The translations under genes and the position numbers were made by a program. 64,000 nt of DNA, from NCBI RefSeq assembly GCF_006965545.2, contig NZ_CP041372.2:2852001-2916000 (forward strand), given 5' to 3'. The notes under the pieces were generated by a model that was not told the origin of the DNA, ran no database searches, and saw only the letters and a program-made list of their open reading frames with translations. Position 1 is the first letter of the stretch; each line of letters starts with the position of its first letter. Below, piece after piece: positions 19,441 through 29,419 of this stretch. This DNA is from Paenalkalicoccus suaedae (GTDB taxonomy: Bacteria > Bacillota > Bacilli > Bacillales > Salisediminibacteriaceae).

Positions 19441-20030
19441 GAGAGACTCCCCTTTGTAGATGGAATTCCTTTAACGCGTGGATCTACCTGTGTAGCTTCA
19501 TCAAGCGCTCGTCCCAGTGCCTTAAAGATCGCCTCAATAATGTGGTGCGCATTCGTCCCGTAGTGCACGATCACATGTAAGTTCATGCGTGCTTCGAGCG
19601 CTAGCTTCCATAGGAATTCTTCGATGAGCTCCGTATCAAACGTACCAACCTTGCCACGAGGAATCTCTCCCTTTAGCTCGAAATGAGGTCGGTTGCTTAA
19701 GTCAATCACGACCTGCGCTAACGCATCATCCATCGGTACGGTAAAGTTCCCGTAGCGCTTAATACCGCGCTTATCACCTAACGCTTCTTGTAGCGCGGTT
19801 CCAAGAACGATACCAATATCCTCTGTCGTGTGGTGATCGTCAATTTCTACGTCGCCTCGCGCTGTTAAGTCTAAGTCAAACAGACCGTGACGTGTAAATA
19901 GGTCGAGCATGTGCGTCATAAATGGGACATCGGTTTGTAGGTTTGCGTTCCCTTCCCCATCAATGTTGAAAGTAAGCTCAATTTGCGTTTCGTTCGTTTG
20001 TCTCGACTGCGATGATTGTCTCTTTGTCAT
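19437..20030 (-). CDS. hisB: Imidazoleglycerol-phosphate dehydratase
   Basis: The 197-residue protein has the two metal-binding motifs of the dehydratase, [10 protein letters not shown] and [14 protein letters not shown]. It is the stand-alone dehydratase, without the phosphatase domain fused in enterobacteria. The ATG directly follows the hisD TAA. RBS is AGGAGG inside the end of hisD. Confidence 0.97.
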   Translation of the reverse strand: MTKRQSSQSRQTNETQIELTFNIDGEGNANLQTDVPFMTHMLDLFTRHGLFDLDLTARGDVEIDDHHTTEDIGIVLGTALQEALGDKRGIKRYGNFTVPMDDALAQVVIDLSNRPHFELKGEIPRGKVGTFDTELIEEFLWKLALEARMNLHVIVHYGTNAHHIIEAIFKALGRALDEATQVDPRVKGIPSTKGSLS

Positions 20031-21305
20031 TTACTCGTCCTCCTTTAAACGTAGATCAATAGCGCGTGCGTGCGCCTCTAGATTTTCTAACCGAGCAAAG
20101 CTTGAGATCTTATGACCGTGCTCTTTTATCGCCTGCTTACTATAGGAAATAATGCTTGATTTCTTTGTAAAATCTTCGACGTTTAGCGGGCTACTAAAGC
20201 GCGCTGTGCCGTTCGTTGGGAGTACGTGATTCGGACCAGCAAAATAATCCCCAACAGGCTCCGAGCTCATTTCTCCTAAGAAAATAGCGCCGGCGTGACG
20301 AATTTGGCTAAGCACCACCCATGGCTCCTCCACGTGTAACTCAAGGTGCTCCGGCGCAAGCTCGTTTGTTGCTTTGACTGCGTCATGTAGCGTTGCTGCA
20401 ACATAAATACAGCTATGCTTCTCAATCGCTTCCGAGGCAATTTCTCGTTTAGGTAACGTCTCAAGTTGCTTGTCCACTTCTTTACTAACGGCTTCCGCTA
20501 ACTTTTGATTCGTCGTCACTAAAATAGCCGAAGACATAGGATCGTGCTCTGCCTGTGAGAGTAAATCTGCTGCAATGTAGTCTGCGCGTCCAGTTTGATC
20601 AGCAAGGACGACGATCTCACTCGGTCCAGCAATCATATCAATATCGACCGTCCCGTACACGTGCTGCTTCGCTAACGCAACAAAGATGTTACCAGGTCCG
20701 GTAATTTTATCCACAGGCGCAATTTGCTCTGTGCCGTAAGCAAGTGCCGCTACCGCCTGCGCGCCACCAACCTTATAGATTTCTTTGACGCCTAGCTCCT
20801 TCGCTGTCACTAACACCGTATCGTCTAGACCTCCATCTTTTTGTGGGGGCGAAACCATGACGATTCTCTCCACACCAGCAACAAGCGCTGGGATTACATT
20901 CATCATGATCGACGATGGATACGCTGCGCGTCCTCCTGGTACGTAAACGCCGACAGCATCAAGTGGCGTAACCTTTTGTCCTAAAATCGTTCCATCAGGC
21001 TTCGTTGTCATCCACGACTGCTGCACCTGGCGCTCATGGAAGTCTTTTATATTGGCAATCGCTTCGCGAATAATTTCCTTCGTTTCGTCTGTTACACGCT
21101 TGTCCGCTTCGTTTATCTCCGCGTCTGTCACTCGCATATCAGTAAGCTCCACGCCATCAAACTGCTTCGTGTAACGCAACACAGCGCTGTCTTGGTTCGC
21201 ACGAACGTCTGCTAAAATCGCTTGAACGGCAATACGCTGTTCCTCTGTTCCTTGATCAATCGTGCGCTTTAGCGAAATCGATTCTTCTAAAGGTAAAATC
21301 TTCAC
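20031..21305 (-). CDS. hisD: Histidinol dehydrogenase
   Basis: The 424-residue protein has the family motifs [16 protein letters not shown] and [13 protein letters not shown] and the catalytic [10 protein letters not shown] (Glu-His). It carries out the last two oxidations to histidine with NAD and a zinc ion. The start is GTG, overlapping the hisG stop by 4 bases (GTGA). Confidence 0.98.
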   Translation of the reverse strand: MKILPLEESISLKRTIDQGTEEQRIAVQAILADVRANQDSAVLRYTKQFDGVELTDMRVTDAEINEADKRVTDETKEIIREAIANIKDFHERQVQQSWMTTKPDGTILGQKVTPLDAVGVYVPGGRAAYPSSIMMNVIPALVAGVERIVMVSPPQKDGGLDDTVLVTAKELGVKEIYKVGGAQAVAALAYGTEQIAPVDKITGPGNIFVALAKQHVYGTVDIDMIAGPSEIVVLADQTGRADYIAADLLSQAEHDPMSSAILVTTNQKLAEAVSKEVDKQLETLPKREIASEAIEKHSCIYVAATLHDAVKATNELAPEHLELHVEEPWVVLSQIRHAGAIFLGEMSSEPVGDYFAGPNHVLPTNGTARFSSPLNVEDFTKKSSIISYSKQAIKEHGHKISSFARLENLEAHARAIDLRLKEDE

Positions 21306-21949
21306 TTTGCTACCTCCTCTGACACGACTTCCGCTAATCGATCCACCATCTCATCAATTTGCTTAGACTTGGTGCGATAGCTAACTGGATTCACGATAAA
21401 TCGTGATGTGATCGGAATCATCGTCTCTATTTCCACCAAACCATTCTCTTTAAGGGTTTGACCTGTTGACACAATATCGACGATACGATCGGCTAAGCCT
21501 ACAATCGGCGCAAGCTCAATCGATCCATTTAGTTTAATGATCTCCACCTGCTCGCCTTGTTCACGGAAATAATCAGACGTAAGCTTTGGATATTTAGACG
21601 CAATCTTTGGTGCCACATCCGCACTCGGATCATACGATGGAAGAGCCGCAACCGCCATATAGCAGGCGCTAATTTTTAAATCTAATACTTCATAAACATC
21701 ACGCTCTTCTTCTAGCATAACATCCTTCCCTGCAACTCCAACGTCCGCAACACCATGCTCGACGTAGGTAGGCACGTCCATTGGCTTTGCTAAAATAAAG
21801 CGCATGCCTGATTCAGGTACATCGATAATAAGCTTTCTAGATTCATCAAATTCTTCCGGAATTGCATAGCCTGCCTGACGAAGAAGACCAACTGCTTCTT
21901 CAAAGATTCGCCCTTTTGGCATTGCAACGGTTAACAGTGACTTACTCAT
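21302..21949 (-). CDS. hisG: ATP phosphoribosyltransferase, short form
   Basis: The 215-residue protein begins [19 protein letters not shown] and has the PRPP-binding stretch [14 protein letters not shown]. It lacks the C-terminal regulatory domain of long HisG and so needs HisZ, which lies just upstream. It starts histidine synthesis from ATP and PRPP. I chose ATG at 21949: GGAGG lies eight bases upstream, and ATGAGTAA overlaps the hisZ stop. Confidence 0.97.
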   Translation of the reverse strand: MSKSLLTVAMPKGRIFEEAVGLLRQAGYAIPEEFDESRKLIIDVPESGMRFILAKPMDVPTYVEHGVADVGVAGKDVMLEEERDVYEVLDLKISACYMAVAALPSYDPSADVAPKIASKYPKLTSDYFREQGEQVEIIKLNGSIELAPIVGLADRIVDIVSTGQTLKENGLVEIETMIPITSRFIVNPVSYRTKSKQIDEMVDRLAEVVSEEVAK

Positions 21950-23135
21950 TAGCTGATCCTCCATTTCCATTCGATCCAACGAAATATTGCACATCGTTAA
22001 ACTGCGATGAGTAGGAATCGACGTTTTTAATTCCAGCGATCTCTTGCATCACGACGGAACGACCTGTTTCGCGAAGCTTCTTCGCCGCCTGCATCGCTTC
22101 TTTTCTGCGATCCTGGCTAAAAATAATGCACGAATCCTTCATGACGCGCTGCTTTTTGCGACCAGCAGCCTCCGCCAGTCGATCCAATCGAAGCCCAAAG
22201 CCAGTTGCTGGCTCATCGTGGTTGAACGCTTCAAGTAGTTTATCGTAGCGACCTCCGCCTCCAAGCGGATAGCCAAGTCCTTCGCTATAGGCTTCAAACA
22301 CCGTGCCCGTGTAGTAGCTCATGTGCATGACAAGGTTTAAATCGATCAGGACGTGTTCATCACTCTCATAGTCCGCTAAGATCGACATGACCATCTCCAG
22401 CTGATCAAGCGCCTCTTGTACTTCCTGTGACTCGACTAGCTTTCTCGCTTCGTCAATGACGCTTCGATCTCCTTTTAATCGGAGTAATTTATTCAATCTA
22501 TTTTTATCGATCGACGATAGTGGCAAGGCATCGACTGCTTTGCGGAAACCAACGTAGTTCTTCTCATATAAATAGCGACGGAATTCCTGCGATCTATGAT
22601 CGTTGCCTAGAATTTCTTTTAGTAGGGCATTCACAAATCCAACGTTTCCTATAGCTACTTGGTACGAGCTAATTTCTGCTCGTGCTAACGATGACATCAT
22701 GAGAGAGATCACTTCTGCATCCGCTCCGCTCGATCCATCTCCAATTAACTCCACGCCAATTTGCTCAAATTCTGCCGGTCTCCCACCCTCTGCTTGCTGA
22801 GCACGGAAAACGGGTGCATCGTACGTTAAGCGTAAAGGACGGTCTGCGTCCTTTAACGTGGATGCTGCAATTCGTGCAATCGGTGCTGTCATATCGGGTC
22901 TTAAAACGAGTGTGTTGCCTTTATGGTCTAAAAGCTTAAATAGTTGCTGGTCTAGAATAGCGGAAGCTGCGCCGACTGTTTCATAAAATTCAACGGACGG
23001 CGTCTCTACGCGTTCAAAGCCCCACTGTGCAATCTCTTTTGCAAATGTGTCTCTAATTCTGCGTTTTAACTCGTAAAGCTCTGGTAGGGTATCTCGCATT
23101 CCTTGTGGCTTTTCGAACATAAATAGTTTACTCAT
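21942..23135 (-). CDS. hisZ: ATP phosphoribosyltransferase regulatory subunit HisZ
   Basis: The protein of about 397 residues resembles histidyl-tRNA synthetase, with [13 protein letters not shown] at the start, motif 2 ([13 protein letters not shown]) and [12 protein letters not shown]. It lacks the anticodon-binding domain. It forms a hetero-octamer with short HisG and gives histidine feedback. Two starts are possible: the ATG at 23135 is about 12 bases from GAAAGG; the one at 23147 touches it. The first gene of the operon. No T-box leader was seen in the short region upstream. Confidence 0.94.
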   Translation of the reverse strand: MSKLFMFEKPQGMRDTLPELYELKRRIRDTFAKEIAQWGFERVETPSVEFYETVGAASAILDQQLFKLLDHKGNTLVLRPDMTAPIARIAASTLKDADRPLRLTYDAPVFRAQQAEGGRPAEFEQIGVELIGDGSSGADAEVISLMMSSLARAEISSYQVAIGNVGFVNALLKEILGNDHRSQEFRRYLYEKNYVGFRKAVDALPLSSIDKNRLNKLLRLKGDRSVIDEARKLVESQEVQEALDQLEMVMSILADYESDEHVLIDLNLVMHMSYYTGTVFEAYSEGLGYPLGGGGRYDKLLEAFNHDEPATGFGLRLDRLAEAAGRKKQRVMKDSCIIFSQDRRKEAMQAAKKLRETGRSVVMQEIAGIKNVDSYSSQFNDVQYFVGSNGNGGSANE

Positions 23136-23296
23136 TGTTTTGGACATCCTTTCTCTATGACAAACACGTGTGTGTTTTTGGTTGATTTCAAGGGCTTTTC
23201 TGGTGTTTATATCGGGTGACGCTTTAGTTCGCTAATATGATAGAGCAATAAAGATCATATGAGTAGTCTACAATGGATGAGAAGGGTAGTCAAGTT

Positions 23297-23415
23297 GAAG
23301 AGCCATACATTCTTCAGCTCTTTGAGCTGATGTTTATTAAGTGCCAACTAGTTTCGTTCAAATACAACTTCTCAGCTCTTCGAGCTTCTGTTGCTTAAGT
23401 GCCAATTAGTTTAAA
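23297..23415 (-). repeat. Tail units, left side of composite 1
   Basis: Two degenerate copies of AGCTCTTCGAGCT followed by TTGCTTAAGTGCCAACTAG, inverted relative to the units right of A2. Between 23136 and 23297 no other feature beyond a likely his promoter region was found. Confidence 0.65.
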
Positions 23416-23596
23416 TCTGCTCTCCGAGCTGTCAGCCCGCCAGACACTCTACGACATCCATAGGGCCGGTCTTTGAGCTTCCTCGTCGGCAGAGTTCGAC
23501 TGTCGTCTCTCTCTAAACGCCTCCTGTGGGATCTCAAAGACCTCTTTCCCCTATGGATTGTCTCCGAATGTCTTCTGGGTCTGCCAGCTCTGCGTT
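23416..23596 (-). repeat. A/B structured element, copy B1
   Basis: This is the reverse-orientation form. GACATCCATAGGG pairs with CCCCTATGGATTGTC, GGTCTTTGAG pairs perfectly with CTCAAAGACC, and the apical arm (minus strand) has the GACA loop. The stem sequences differ from A copies while pairing is kept. It ends with TTTGATTTAAAAAGGGC, also found after B2 and B3. Confidence 0.85.
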
Positions 23597-23654
23597 TGAT
23601 TTAAAAAGGGCAAAAGAAAAGAGCTTCTTTAGGTTGGTGACGCTACGCTTTTTT

Positions 23655-23820
23655 GCTTTCTCGTCACTTCTAGCAACTTGCTCTCCATAACGTGTTACTT
23701 TCTCTTCACAACGACCATGGTTCGCTTCACTTCTTGTTTTATCGTCACTTCTCACACGTTGTGCGTCACTTCCGGCAACTTGTTCTTCATAACTACATCT
23801 TTTCTCTGCACAACGGCGAT
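23655..23820. repeat. Phased array 2, about eight degenerate 21-bp units
   Basis: A core of CAC/CAT within YKYCAYWW recurs at 23665, 23686, 23707, 23728, 23746, 23767, 23788 and 23809; all steps are 21 bp except one of 18. A 101-102-bp super-unit (GTCACTTC at 23664 and 23766) is visible. It lies between copies B1 and A2. Confidence 0.65.
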
Positions 23821-23934
23821 GGTTCTTTTCAGTTTAGTACTTAAAATAGATATATACGTTTGAGTAGGTTTAGGTTTAGGTTTTGCCCTTGCACTTGACC
23901 TTAACAAGCATTTGCATTTTATCCTCCCCAAAAG

Positions 23935-24111
23935 AAGCTCAAGAGGAGGCAGACTCGGAGAATGCCCGGAGACAATTAGCAGGAATAGGCTTGCGATGAG
24001 ACCACGCAGAAAGGCGATTAGGGTAAGGCGTAAGCCGCACCCTGCCGACGAGTAGGCTCAGCGTAAGACCCTGCTAATGTCGGAGGGTGTTCGCAGAGCT
24101 GACTCCTCTTA
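23935..24111 (+). repeat. A/B structured element, copy A2
   Basis: Runs from AAGCTCAAGAGGAGG to CTGACTCCTCTTA. Stems: GACAATTAGCAGG/CCTGCTAATGTC, CTTGCG/CGTAAG beside TGAG/CTCA, and an apical AGGGT-aa-GGC-gtaa-GCC-gc-ACCCT arm. The apical pairs differ from A1 on both strands. It is paired with B1 in inverted orientation, reading outward. Confidence 0.85.
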
Positions 24112-24195
24112 CTAGAATCACAAAGGAAAACTGCAAGAAACTAGTTGGCACTTTAGCAATCAAAGCTCGTCAGAGCTGCTCGAACCTAGTTGGCA
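24112..24195 (+). repeat. Tail units, right side of composite 1
   Basis: ACTAGTTGGCACTTTAGCAAT and AGCTCGTCAGAGCT variants follow A2, mirroring the units left of B1. Confidence 0.6.
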
Positions 24196-24212
24196 GGTAA
24201 GATTCTATATAA

Positions 24213-24240
24213 CAAAAGCCATGACTAGCGTCATGGCTTT
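24213..24240 (-). terminator. Terminator of the hprK-lgt-yvoD-ppaX-yvoF operon
   Basis: CCATGAC, a 4-base loop and GTCATGG with A/T-rich flanks on both sides, 8 bases after the yvoF stop on the minus strand. Confidence 0.8.
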
Positions 24241-24248
24241 GTATTGGA

Positions 24249-24755
24249 TTATAGATCCGCTTCCCGTTCTTCTTTTGTTTGAATCACTTGCATAGGGTTG
24301 CCGCCTACGAAGGCGCCTGCTGGGACATCTTTATGGACGAGTGTACCTGCAGAGACGATGGCGTCGTCGCCTATTGTTACTCCTGGCAGGATCGTCGTAT
24401 TGGCTCCGACCATCACATTGTCTCCGATGTGGACGTCTCCGAGACGGTATTCTTTGATTAAATATTCGTGCGCTAAGATCGTGGTGTTATAACCTATTAC
24501 GGAGTTTTTGCCGATGGAGATGCGTTCTGGGAACATGACGTCCATCATGACCATTAAAGCAACGGCGGCTTCGCTCCCGATTTTCATCCGTAAAAAGGTT
24601 CGGTATAGCCAGTTCTTTACGCCGAGAAAAGGCGTGTAGCGCGCGAGCTGAATGACGATAAAGTTTTTTACTACCTTGATAAATGGGACGGTTTTATAGA
24701 CTTGCCACAGAGAATTTGCTCGTGTAACTGGGTAACGCTCCGTTCGTCGTGCCAC
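24249..24755 (-). CDS. yvoF: Hexapeptide-repeat acetyltransferase-like protein (YvoF)
   Basis: The 168-residue protein has left-handed beta-helix hexapeptides such as IGKNSVIGYN, IGDNVMVGAN and VTIGDDAIVSAGT, ending VFVGGNP-like AFVGGNPMQVI. Such proteins are trimeric CoA-dependent acyltransferases; the substrate is unknown. It ends the hprK-lgt-yvoD-ppaX-yvoF run known from B. subtilis, which supports the symbol. It starts 14 bases after ppaX. Confidence 0.88.
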   Translation of the reverse strand: MARRTERYPVTRANSLWQVYKTVPFIKVVKNFIVIQLARYTPFLGVKNWLYRTFLRMKIGSEAAVALMVMMDVMFPERISIGKNSVIGYNTTILAHEYLIKEYRLGDVHIGDNVMVGANTTILPGVTIGDDAIVSAGTLVHKDVPAGAFVGGNPMQVIQTKEEREADL

Positions 24756-24769
24756 GATCGTTCACCGCC

Positions 24770-25417
24770 TTAGTTGTCGATCTGTAAATATGTGAGTAAG
24801 TCTGTCATAGTGCCTAGCATCACGTCTGGATTATAGGACTCTAAGTGTTCGCGTCCTTTAATAGACCAGGCAACACCAGCTGATTTCGTGCCTGTGTTTT
24901 GGCCTGCTAAAATATCGTGCTCACTATCGCCTACCATAATGGCTTCTTCAGGCTTTGCGTCTAGTTGCTTGAGCGCTAAAAGAAGTGGTTCTGGGTCTGG
25001 CTTGTAGTTGGTTACTTCATCTAATGATACGACCACCTCAAAGTACTTAGAGAGGCCCATTAGTTCGATACCTTTTAGTGCTGTGTCACGCTTTTTGGTT
25101 GTGACAACTGCCATCTTGTAGCCATTTTCTACGAGTGCATCAAGTGTTTCTGTCACACCTTCGTAAGGTGTTACGAGTGCGTCGTGGTTGGCGTGGTTGA
25201 AGGTACGATACGTCTCAATCATTTGCTCCACGTCCGCATTTTCCATCGCCTCAAAAGTCTCGGAAAGTGGTGGTCCGATAAACATGGCGATATCCTTGCG
25301 CGTATATTGGCCGGGATAGTAGGTGTCGAGCGTGTGCTCAAACGATTGAACGATAAGATCAATGGTGTTGATCAGTGTGCCATCTAAATCAAATAGTACG
25401 GTATTAATTGGTTTCAT
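24770..25417 (-). CDS. ppaX: Pyrophosphatase PpaX (HAD family)
   Basis: The 215-residue HAD phosphatase has motif I VLFDLDGTL with Asp10 and Asp12, motif II VVTTKKR, and motif III KPDPEPLL plus VGDSEHDI. PpaX hydrolyses the pyrophosphate released when HprK dephosphorylates Ser-P-HPr or Crh, which fits its place in the hprK operon. Confidence 0.93.
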   Translation of the reverse strand: MKPINTVLFDLDGTLINTIDLIVQSFEHTLDTYYPGQYTRKDIAMFIGPPLSETFEAMENADVEQMIETYRTFNHANHDALVTPYEGVTETLDALVENGYKMAVVTTKKRDTALKGIELMGLSKYFEVVVSLDEVTNYKPDPEPLLLALKQLDAKPEEAIMVGDSEHDILAGQNTGTKSAGVAWSIKGREHLESYNPDVMLGTMTDLLTYLQIDN

Positions 25418-25438
25418 GATAACTAGTCCTTTCTATCT

Positions 25439-26401
25439 TTACCGATCAGATGCTGCTGGTTTGCGGTGAATCTCTTCTGACTCCTGCTTCTTCTCGAGTC
25501 GATTCCAGAAGAAAGCAACAGCGATCGTGAGTAGAATCGCGGTGACGACTCTCACTAAAAGAAGAGGCCAGAGCGGTATTCCGAGCGGTGCAAAAATTAA
25601 CGTATCCTCAATAACGGCGTGACAGGCAACAAGAAAGATAAACACGAGGTATAAATCCTTCTTTGAGACGCCGTCCTCTTTCACCGCTTGAATCATCACG
25701 CCTGCTCCATAAGCGAGTCCGAATAGGAGCCCTGATGCAAGAGTTGTGGATGTATTTGGCTTAATGCCTAAAAGCTTCGTCAGTGGCGTCATCCAACGCG
25801 AGAAAATAGGCAACCAATTCATATCTTTCATGACTTGGATGAATAGCATGATCGGAATGACGATCGCAGCAAGCTGCAGCACGCCTAGGAATGCTGTCTG
25901 AACAGCATGCAGGATAAGGGGCGAAAACCCCTCGATCTCCTGCGGTGCACCCATGGAAATAAATCCGTAGCTTGCTGGCTCACTCCCTCCCTGCCAAACG
26001 AGGTGAATCACCCAGGCAGAGAAGAATGCGAGACCTAGCCTTACTGCTAATACGACGGATATTCTTAAGCCTACCTGCTTTGCGACTGCCGACTCGACAA
26101 ATAAATTGTGTGAGAAGGAAAGCATAATCGCTAAAATAAATACTTCCTTCACAGCTAAGTCCATCGTGAGCATCGCGCCGATTGCGGCGTATAAATTCAA
26201 GACGTTACCTAGGACAAGCACAAGTGCCGCTTCCCCAGGCAATCCGATAAACCGCATCAAAGGCTCAAGCGATGCAACAAGCATATCCATGATCACCGTT
26301 TGACTCAAAATCGTCACAATGATCGTGATCGGGAAAATGATCTTACCGAGCTTCCAAGACGTTTGTAAACCTGCAAGCAACCCGTTCTTTAACGTGCGCA
26401 T
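25439..26401 (-). CDS. yvoD: Nucleoside-recognition (Gate) domain membrane protein YvoD
   Basis: The 320-residue membrane protein has about eight hydrophobic segments and two Gate-like halves, with polar breaks such as LLFGLAYGAGVMIQA and LGNVLNLYAAIGAM. Gate-domain proteins resemble nucleoside transporters and spore-maturation proteins SpmA/B, but the substrate is unknown. Its start lies two bases after the lgt stop. Confidence 0.8.
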   Translation of the reverse strand: MRTLKNGLLAGLQTSWKLGKIIFPITIIVTILSQTVIMDMLVASLEPLMRFIGLPGEAALVLVLGNVLNLYAAIGAMLTMDLAVKEVFILAIMLSFSHNLFVESAVAKQVGLRISVVLAVRLGLAFFSAWVIHLVWQGGSEPASYGFISMGAPQEIEGFSPLILHAVQTAFLGVLQLAAIVIPIMLFIQVMKDMNWLPIFSRWMTPLTKLLGIKPNTSTTLASGLLFGLAYGAGVMIQAVKEDGVSKKDLYLVFIFLVACHAVIEDTLIFAPLGIPLWPLLLVRVVTAILLTIAVAFFWNRLEKKQESEEIHRKPAASDR

Positions 26402-26403
26402 TG

Positions 26404-27252
26404 CTACGCCTTCTTCTTGTTTGTTTTTGGCTTAGGCTCATCGTCTAAATATCGTTTGTTCGCAAGCCCCATTTTCCGACGATAGATAAGGAAGAAAATT
26501 CCGCCGACGATCAAGATCACAGAGAGAACCTGTGCTGTTCGCAGGAATCCAAAGACTAGTAAGTAATCCGTACGAATACCTTCGATCACAAATCGTCCAA
26601 TCGAATAGTAAATTAGGTACGAGAGGAATATTTCACCTTGTCGTAAGTTAACGCGACGTAAATAGAGAAGCAATGCTACCCCAAGTAGATTCCAGATCGA
26701 TTCGTATAGGAACGTTGGATGGTAGTATGCACCATCAATAAACATTTGGTTAATAATAAATTCTGGAAGGAATAGCCCTTCTAAGAAAGATCGTGACACT
26801 TCTCCCCCATATACCTCTTGGTTCATGAAGTTACCCCAGCGTCCAATTGCCTGACCTAGCAGGATACTTGGCGCTGTAATGTCGGCAAGCTTCCAAAAGG
26901 AAACGCCACGTTTTTTTGCAAAAATAAAGGCCGTTAAGAACGAACCAATTAACGCCCCGTGAATCGCAATTCCACCCTCCCAAATGTAGAGGACACTGAT
27001 CGGATTATCGGCAAATTGATCCCATCTAAAAATGACATAGTAAAGTCGAGCTCCGACAATCGCTGCCGGTAGCGCGTATAGTAATAGATCTGCAAGCATA
27101 TCGTCGGGCAACCCGCGACGCTTCATCTCACGGTTAGCGAGAAGATATCCAAGAAATGCTCCGAACCCGATTAATAAGCCGTACCAATATACTGTTATTG
27201 GTCCAAGCTCGAATGCAACTGGATTTAGTGGCTGAATAGCGAGTGTATACAT
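26404..27252 (-). CDS. lgt: Prolipoprotein diacylglyceryl transferase
   Basis: The 282-residue membrane enzyme has about seven transmembrane segments, His98 in [11 protein letters not shown] and the signature [10 protein letters not shown] with Arg138. It transfers diacylglycerol from phosphatidylglycerol to the lipobox Cys of preprolipoproteins. Four lipoproteins encoded in this window (14813, 45530, 56536 and others genome-wide) would be its substrates. It lies 28 bases after hprK. Confidence 0.97.
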   Translation of the reverse strand: MYTLAIQPLNPVAFELGPITVYWYGLLIGFGAFLGYLLANREMKRRGLPDDMLADLLLYALPAAIVGARLYYVIFRWDQFADNPISVLYIWEGGIAIHGALIGSFLTAFIFAKKRGVSFWKLADITAPSILLGQAIGRWGNFMNQEVYGGEVSRSFLEGLFLPEFIINQMFIDGAYYHPTFLYESIWNLLGVALLLYLRRVNLRQGEIFLSYLIYYSIGRFVIEGIRTDYLLVFGFLRTAQVLSVILIVGGIFFLIYRRKMGLANKRYLDDEPKPKTNKKKA

Positions 27253-27280
27253 TGTTTCACCTCATTCGTCATAGTAACTA

Positions 27281-28207
27281 TTAATCGCTGTCCTCAATCA
27301 CGCTTGTTAGGCGCTCGGAGAACTGCTCTGCTGCATTGATACCCATGCGCTTCAAGCGGAAGTTCATCGCTGCCACTTCAATAATAACGGCAAGGTTACG
27401 TCCTGGACGTACTGGTACCGTAATCTTTGGTAGCTTTGTATCAAAAATCTCCACAGCGTCTTCGTCGAGTCCAAGACGATCATACTGCTTCTTCTGATCC
27501 CACGTCTCAAGGTCAATCGCAAGACCGATTCGCTTCTCATTTCGCACAGACCCTGCACCAAATAACGTCATCACGTTAATGATACCTAGTCCACGAATTT
27601 CTAAAAGGTGCTGAATCAGTTCTGGCGCTTGTCCAACAAGCGTTCCTTCCTGCTCTTGACGGATTTCTACGGAATCATCCGCTACAAGACGATGCCCACG
27701 ACGCACTAAGTCTAGCGCTGTCTCCGATTTACCAACACCGCTTGAGCCTGTGATCAGTACCCCAATCCCATAAATATCAATTAAAACACCGTGCATAGCC
27801 GTCATCGGCGCGAGCTTGCTTTCTAAAAACGTCGTCACGCGTGAGCTTAGACGTGTTGTCGATACGTCGCCAGAAAATACAGGAACACCTACAGAGTTAG
27901 CGGCTTCCTTTAATTCCGGTGGAGCCTCCATGCCACGTGCAAGAATAATTGCAGGTGTGTCATACGTACATAGTCGCTCCATGCGGTCGCGCTTATCTTC
28001 ATCCGTAAGTTGTTCGAAGAACGTCATTTCTGTTTTTCCGAGTAGCTGAATACGTTTAGCTGGATAGTATGTAAAGAATCCGGCCATTTCCATACCTGGT
28101 CGCGAGATATCGCTTACGGTGATGGGTCTGTAAGTGACCGATTCTTCGTCATTTAGTAAAGTAAGTTTGAGTTCTTTCATTAAATCTTTGGATGTTACAT
28201 CTGCCAT
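27281..28207 (-). CDS. hprK: HPr kinase/phosphorylase
   Basis: The 308-residue protein has His139 (AMHGVLIDI), the P-loop GSSGVGKSE with Lys160, the acidic VADDSVEI (Asp177-Asp178) and the family signature [16 protein letters not shown]. It phosphorylates Ser46 of HPr and Crh when fructose bisphosphate is high and reverses this with phosphate. AGGAGG precedes the ATG. First gene of the hprK-lgt-yvoD-ppaX-yvoF operon. Confidence 0.98.
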   Translation of the reverse strand: MADVTSKDLMKELKLTLLNDEESVTYRPITVSDISRPGMEMAGFFTYYPAKRIQLLGKTEMTFFEQLTDEDKRDRMERLCTYDTPAIILARGMEAPPELKEAANSVGVPVFSGDVSTTRLSSRVTTFLESKLAPMTAMHGVLIDIYGIGVLITGSSGVGKSETALDLVRRGHRLVADDSVEIRQEQEGTLVGQAPELIQHLLEIRGLGIINVMTLFGAGSVRNEKRIGLAIDLETWDQKKQYDRLGLDEDAVEIFDTKLPKITVPVRPGRNLAVIIEVAAMNFRLKRMGINAAEQFSERLTSVIEDSD

Positions 28208-28286
28208 AGTTGAGTCCTCCTAAAGTGCTTTTTACATTACGTCTATTCTAGCATAATGAGAGGAAAAAGGTTGGGAAGTTTGACTA

Positions 28287-28486
28287 GATGCTTAAATGCT
28301 AACTAGTTAGTTCAAGTGCAAATGCTTTAGCTCTTCGAGCTTCAATTGCTGAAGTACTAATTAGTTTAGTTCAAGTTAAACCCCCTTATCTCTTCGAGCT
28401 AATTTGATTAAGTGCTAACTAGTTAGTTCAAGTGCAAGTGCTTCAGCTCTTCGAGCCTCAATTGCTTAAGTGCCTAACAGTTTAAA
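28287..28486 (-). repeat. Tail units, left side of composite 2 (three copies)
   Basis: Three copies of a roughly 65-bp unit: AGCTCTTCGAGCT or a variant, then TCAATTGCTTAAGTGC and CTAACTAGTT, then AGTTCAAGTGC. The longest tandem set of these units in the window. Confidence 0.75.
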
Positions 28487-28666
28487 TCTGCTCTCCGAGC
28501 TGTCAGCCCTCCAGACACTCTACGACATCCATAGGGCCGGTCTTTGAGCTTCCTCGTCAGCAGGAGTCGACTGCCGTCTCCTCCTATTCACTTCCTGTGG
28601 GATCTCAAAGACCTCTTTCCCCTATGGATTGTCTCCGAATGTCCTCCGGGTCTGCCACCTCTGCGT
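28487..28666 (-). repeat. A/B structured element, copy B2
   Basis: Near-identical to B1, with GACATCCATAGGG/CCCCTATGGATTGTC and GGTCTTTGAG/CTCAAAGACC stems. The apical loop on the minus strand is GGCA instead of GACA, still GNNA. Confidence 0.85.
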
Positions 28667-28770
28667 TTGATTAAAAGGGTCAAAAGAGAAGAAGTTTTTG
28701 TTAGTTGAAAGGGTCTGTTCTTATGGATTTGTGAATCAAGATAAGTGGCTTTTTAGTAACTTGAAGATTT

Positions 28771-28806
28771 ATGAACCGTAGACGAGATTTATGTACCATG
28801 AGCAAC
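28771..28806. repeat. Phased array 3, two 20-bp units
   Basis: ATGAACCGT at 28771 and ATGTACCAT at 28791 are exactly 20 bp apart. The core word is that of array 4 (36772), in an equivalent place between B and A copies. Confidence 0.55.
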
Positions 28807-28906
28807 GTCTGCAAGTAATACTTTTAAAACTCTTTCGAAGCTAGGCAATGAAATTCCGACTTGTATAACTTATAAAACGAGAACTTCTCGTATAAACTTT
28901 GCTATC

Positions 28907-29049
28907 CTCTGGTCCTCCGAAGCGAAGGCTAGCGTCTCCTAGTGGAGCACTTCCACGCACCGAAAATCCTTTCAGCCGCCCCTAGACGGATGAAATAGTC
29001 GAGGAAGCCCCTAAGGAAAGCGCCAGCTTAGAGTGCAGGAGAACCGGAG
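28907..29049 (-). repeat. C element, copy C3
   Basis: CTCTGGTCCTCC at the left pairs with GGAGAACCGGAG at the right; CTTCC pairs with GGAAG and TTTCAGCCG with CGGATGAAA. The core CGAAAATCCTTTC matches copies C1 and C2. It lies inside composite 2 next to A3. Confidence 0.7.
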
Positions 29050-29121
29050 TAATTGCACTTGAGATTAATATGATTTTGGTTTTAACCAACCATTAGCTTT
29101 TTCTTAGCCCTTTCACTCTAA

Positions 29122-29299
29122 AAGCTCAAGAGGAGGCAGACTCGGAGAATGCCCGGAGACAATTAGCAGGATAAGGCTTGCGATGAGACCACGCAGAAGG
29201 GCGTTTAGGATGAGACGATAGTCGACTCCTGCCCGACGAGTAGGCTCAGCGTAAGACCCTGCTAATGTCGAAGGGCGTTCGGAGAGCTGACTCCTCTTA
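29122..29299 (+). repeat. A/B structured element, copy A3
   Basis: AAGCTCAAGAGGAGG to CTGACTCCTCTTA, with GACAATTAGCAGG/CCTGCTAATGTC, apical AGGA-tga-GAC-gata-GTC-gac-TCCT and a GATA loop. It pairs with B2 as an outward-facing inverted pair. Confidence 0.85.
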
Positions 29300-29384
29300 C
29301 CCCCAATCATAAAGGGAAGCTGTATAAAACTAGTTGGCACTTCAGCAAATAGCTCGAAGAGCTATCGTTCACTCTTTAGCAATC
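29300..29384 (+). repeat. Tail units, right side of composite 2
   Basis: ACTAGTTGGCACTTCAGCAA followed by AGCTCGAAGAGCT and a partial further unit, ending just before the yvlD terminator. Confidence 0.65.
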
Positions 29385-29412
29385 AAAAAAGAACGACCCC
29401 GAAAGGTCGCTC
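29385..29412 (-). terminator. Terminator of yvlB-yvlC-yvlD
   Basis: On the minus strand GAGCGACC, TTTCG loop, GGGTCGTTC and TTTTTT, eight bases after the yvlD stop. Confidence 0.9.
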
Positions 29413-29419
29413 TACACAC

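Noticed and set aside
23136-23296. T-box leader for the his operon
   Set aside because: The available space is short and I saw neither the conserved T-box sequence nor a leader terminator before hisZ.
23534-23755. Minus-strand frame of 73 codons in composite 1
   Set aside because: It crosses B1 and array 2, with Lys/Glu/Arg repeats from the 21-bp period and no ribosome site.
23416-24111. Insertion sequence with terminal inverted repeats
   Set aside because: No transposase fits between the copies, and no target duplication was recognised. A non-autonomous element remains possible and is kept as a hypothesis.
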